Assembly: GCA_944332075.1 (NCBI GenBank)
Contig: CALVJL010000001.1
Coordinates: 67,787-131,786 of the forward strand
Length of the DNA stretch: 64,000 bases
Source: an uncultured Bacilli bacterium
GTDB taxonomy: Bacteria; Bacillota_I; Bacilli_A; RFN20; CAG-449
Reading direction: 5' to 3'
The position numbers and the translations under genes are program-made. Position 1 is the first letter of the stretch. Every line of letters starts with the position of its first letter. Below, piece after piece: positions 62,503 to 64,000 of the stretch. The notes beneath the pieces were generated by a model that was not told the origin of the DNA, did no database searches, and saw nothing but the letters and a program-made list of their open reading frames with translations.

Positions 62503-64000
62503 TCACAGCAAACTTTCAATCATAAAAATATATTCGTTTAAATATTTTACTGGATACGGTAAAACCGTAAAAGATTTATATTTAACAAATGTTGCACTCA
62601 TTGTTGATAAAATATTCTCTATTATATTTTCACCAGAAACAACCTCAACTTTATATAAATGCGGAGCACGAATAATCTTAGTATTCATTCCACTCCCCTT
62701 TATTCCTACACTATAATAGGATCCATCTTTATAAAGATTTATATCCACAACACCAGACAAAAATCTACCCCTTGCTTCTTTACTACGACTTAGTATTTCT
62801 TGTTCAAGGATTTCTTGCTCTGGTATCGGATATCTATTTGTTCTTGTTAAGACATTAATATTTCCATCAGTAGACGCAATAATAGTTTTTTCTTTTCCAT
62901 TATTATCAGTTAGATAATCTGAGCATTCGTTTAATATATCAATATCAAATGAAGAAAAATCATCTAATTTGTTATACAATTCAAAACTACCGTTTGGGTG
63001 AATCACTATAAAATAATGCTTCCCGTCTTTTTCCTTCCCAAATATCCAGTCACAAGTAAAGTTGTACGATGCCCAGTTATCTAACGAAATATTTTTTTTA
63101 TTTAAAATGTCATTTTTAATAACAACTTCCTTAATTATAGTGTTTATAATTGCTACGTTGTCATTTATAATTTTTTCTGCGCTATCTTCAACAGTAATAC
63201 ATTGAACTAAAGTTGAACGTTCAAAGTTTTTATAAGGATCAGGATACTCTAATTGTTCATAGTATTCCTTATTGTGAATAAGTAAAATGTTTGCTTTATC
63301 CTTTTCAATTTTTTTACTTATTTTTATATCACAAATACCAATAGCTTCCTGTATTTTATCTGTTAGAGCATTAAATTCTTCTTTATACTCTGCTCCATCA
63401 ACGACGTTAACAAGATTAATTTCCATTTTTTTAATCTCTTCTAACGCATAATTCATAAATAGCTTATCTCGTTCAACACCTATAGTCTTAACAACCTCAA
63501 TCATATCAAATGAGAATTCGATCAGTTTACTATATTTGCTTTTTAATAATTTTAAAACATAATACAAATAGTAAACCTTGTTGTTTTTCAAGTCTTCTCT
63601 ACTCATAGTAAAGAAAGGAATTTCTGCTTTTTTATTATAGATGCCTTTCTTTATATAAACCTCATCTGACTTAATATCAAAAACTCGTTTCAATGAACAA
63701 TTTTTATTGCTAAAAATATATTTTGGATACTCATTTATTTTCTTACTTTTCTCAAACAATGAATATTTGGCAAAAGTAGCAGCCTCGACAAGTATGTTCA
63801 TGTCAACGTCCACATTTATGCCTAAAGCAGTAAAAGAAGTTCTATTTTTCTTCATCCACTCAGGCTTAAAAATATAAAACTTTCCAGTTAAATTATTAAA
63901 GCTTAAATTTTCGGAATTAAAATTGTTCAACGAATACAAAAACAACTTAAATAAAATATAATTAGGAATTTCCGATGAATTAATTCTTTTTACATAAAGT
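62503..64000 (-). CDS. Large unknown protein, 5' end beyond the window; possibly PIWI-like
   Basis: At least 499 codons, open to the right edge (the TTG at 63945 is not a needed start, as the frame continues to 64000). No family recognised with confidence. Faint resemblances: ILLIHNKEYYEQLEYPDPYKN and LVQCITVED recall MID-type domains; the ending LSTMSATFVKYKSFTVLPYPVKYLNEYI recalls the C-terminal L-P-x-P-x-x-x-x of PIWI and pPIWI-RE proteins. Lys/Asn/Ile-rich. Follows a gene-free stretch and could mark the start of an accessory region. Confidence 0.4.
   Translation of the reverse strand, partial: LYVKRINSSEIPNYILFKLFLYSLNNFNSENLSFNNLTGKFYIFKPEWMKKNRTSFTALGINVDVDMNILVEAATFAKYSLFEKSKKINEYPKYIFSNKNCSLKRVFDIKSDEVYIKKGIYNKKAEIPFFTMSREDLKNNKVYYLYYVLKLLKSKYSKLIEFSFDMIEVVKTIGVERDKLFMNYALEEIKKMEINLVNVVDGAEYKEEFNALTDKIQEAIGICDIKISKKIEKDKANILLIHNKEYYEQLEYPDPYKNFERSTLVQCITVEDSAEKIINDNVAIINTIIKEVVIKNDILNKKNISLDNWASYNFTCDWIFGKEKDGKHYFIVIHPNGSFELYNKLDDFSSFDIDILNECSDYLTDNNGKEKTIIASTDGNINVLTRTNRYPIPEQEILEQEILSRSKEARGRFLSGVVDINLYKDGSYYSVGIKGSGMNTKIIRAPHLYKVEVVSGENIIENILSTMSATFVKYKSFTVLPYPVKYLNEYIFMIESLL

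Noticed and set aside
1-64000. Genetic code 4 (TGA as Trp), as in Mycoplasma
   Set aside because: TGA ends rbfA, feoA and the right-edge gene at sensible points and Trp is TGG in conserved motifs, so the standard bacterial code is used.

Overview
The window is AT-rich, standard-code (TGA and TAG are used as stops, Trp is TGG) chromosome from a low-GC Gram-positive of the Bacilli/Erysipelotrichia/Mollicutes-like kind. The evidence is gene order (rimP-nusA-ylxR-ylxQ-infB-rbfA), AddAB instead of RecBCD, Rex, HrcA-type CIRCE operators, a cre-like site, ThiT and QueT ECF substrate proteins, and many lipoproteins with an (A/T)-A-C lipobox. No rRNA, prophage, insertion sequence or CRISPR array is visible. 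Most of the window is compact housekeeping operons with genes overlapping by 1-20 bases.

Layout: 1-7035 holds truB (cut by the left edge), a TtcA-like tRNA thiolase on the opposite strand, and the rimP-nusA-ylxR-ylxQ-infB-rbfA operon with a terminator-like hairpin in its leader. 7202-10758 holds tRNA-Thr(GGT) and dtd-mnmA-NUDIX-rimO. 10800-11530 is thiT behind a TPP riboswitch. 11568-17541 is a tightly coupled cluster: pyrimidine-nucleoside phosphorylase, then HPr-kinase-like protein, PqqD-like protein, SipW-type peptidase, ABC exporter, nucleotidyltransferase and GtrA. It resembles RiPP tailoring/export loci but has no visible precursor or cyclase. 17602-23345 holds rex, a beta-phosphoglucomutase-like HAD protein, and rhaBAD with a divergent AraC regulator and a cre-like site. 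23742-32873 is deoC, a CcpA-like regulator, plsC, addB, addA and an aldehyde dehydrogenase. 32997-38143 holds an acetyltransferase, rpmF (zinc form), a membrane glycosyltransferase, mtaB, rsmE and nfo.

38241-40948 is a two-gene lipoprotein unit: a ComEC-like metallo-beta-lactamase-fold protein and an M6-like zinc metalloprotease. 40986-43547 is clpB under two CIRCE operators. queT sits behind a preQ1-I-like riboswitch, divergent from upp. feoA-feoB-FeoB-associated protein follow. Then come a carboxylesterase and an HTH/membrane protein, and at 50739-58393 an operon of four large secreted lipoproteins with no recognised enzymatic domain, the first carrying four Ig-like repeats. The right end holds an MgtA-type P-ATPase, a DMT transporter broken at an A7 run, a gene-free stretch, and a large unknown protein running off the edge whose C-terminus faintly resembles PIWI-type proteins.

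The likeliest undescribed systems are the PqqD/HprK-like/SipW/ABC/nucleotidyltransferase cluster, the four-lipoprotein operon, the nuclease-like plus protease lipoprotein pair, and the right-edge protein. All functional readings come from reading motifs by eye; no database search was run.
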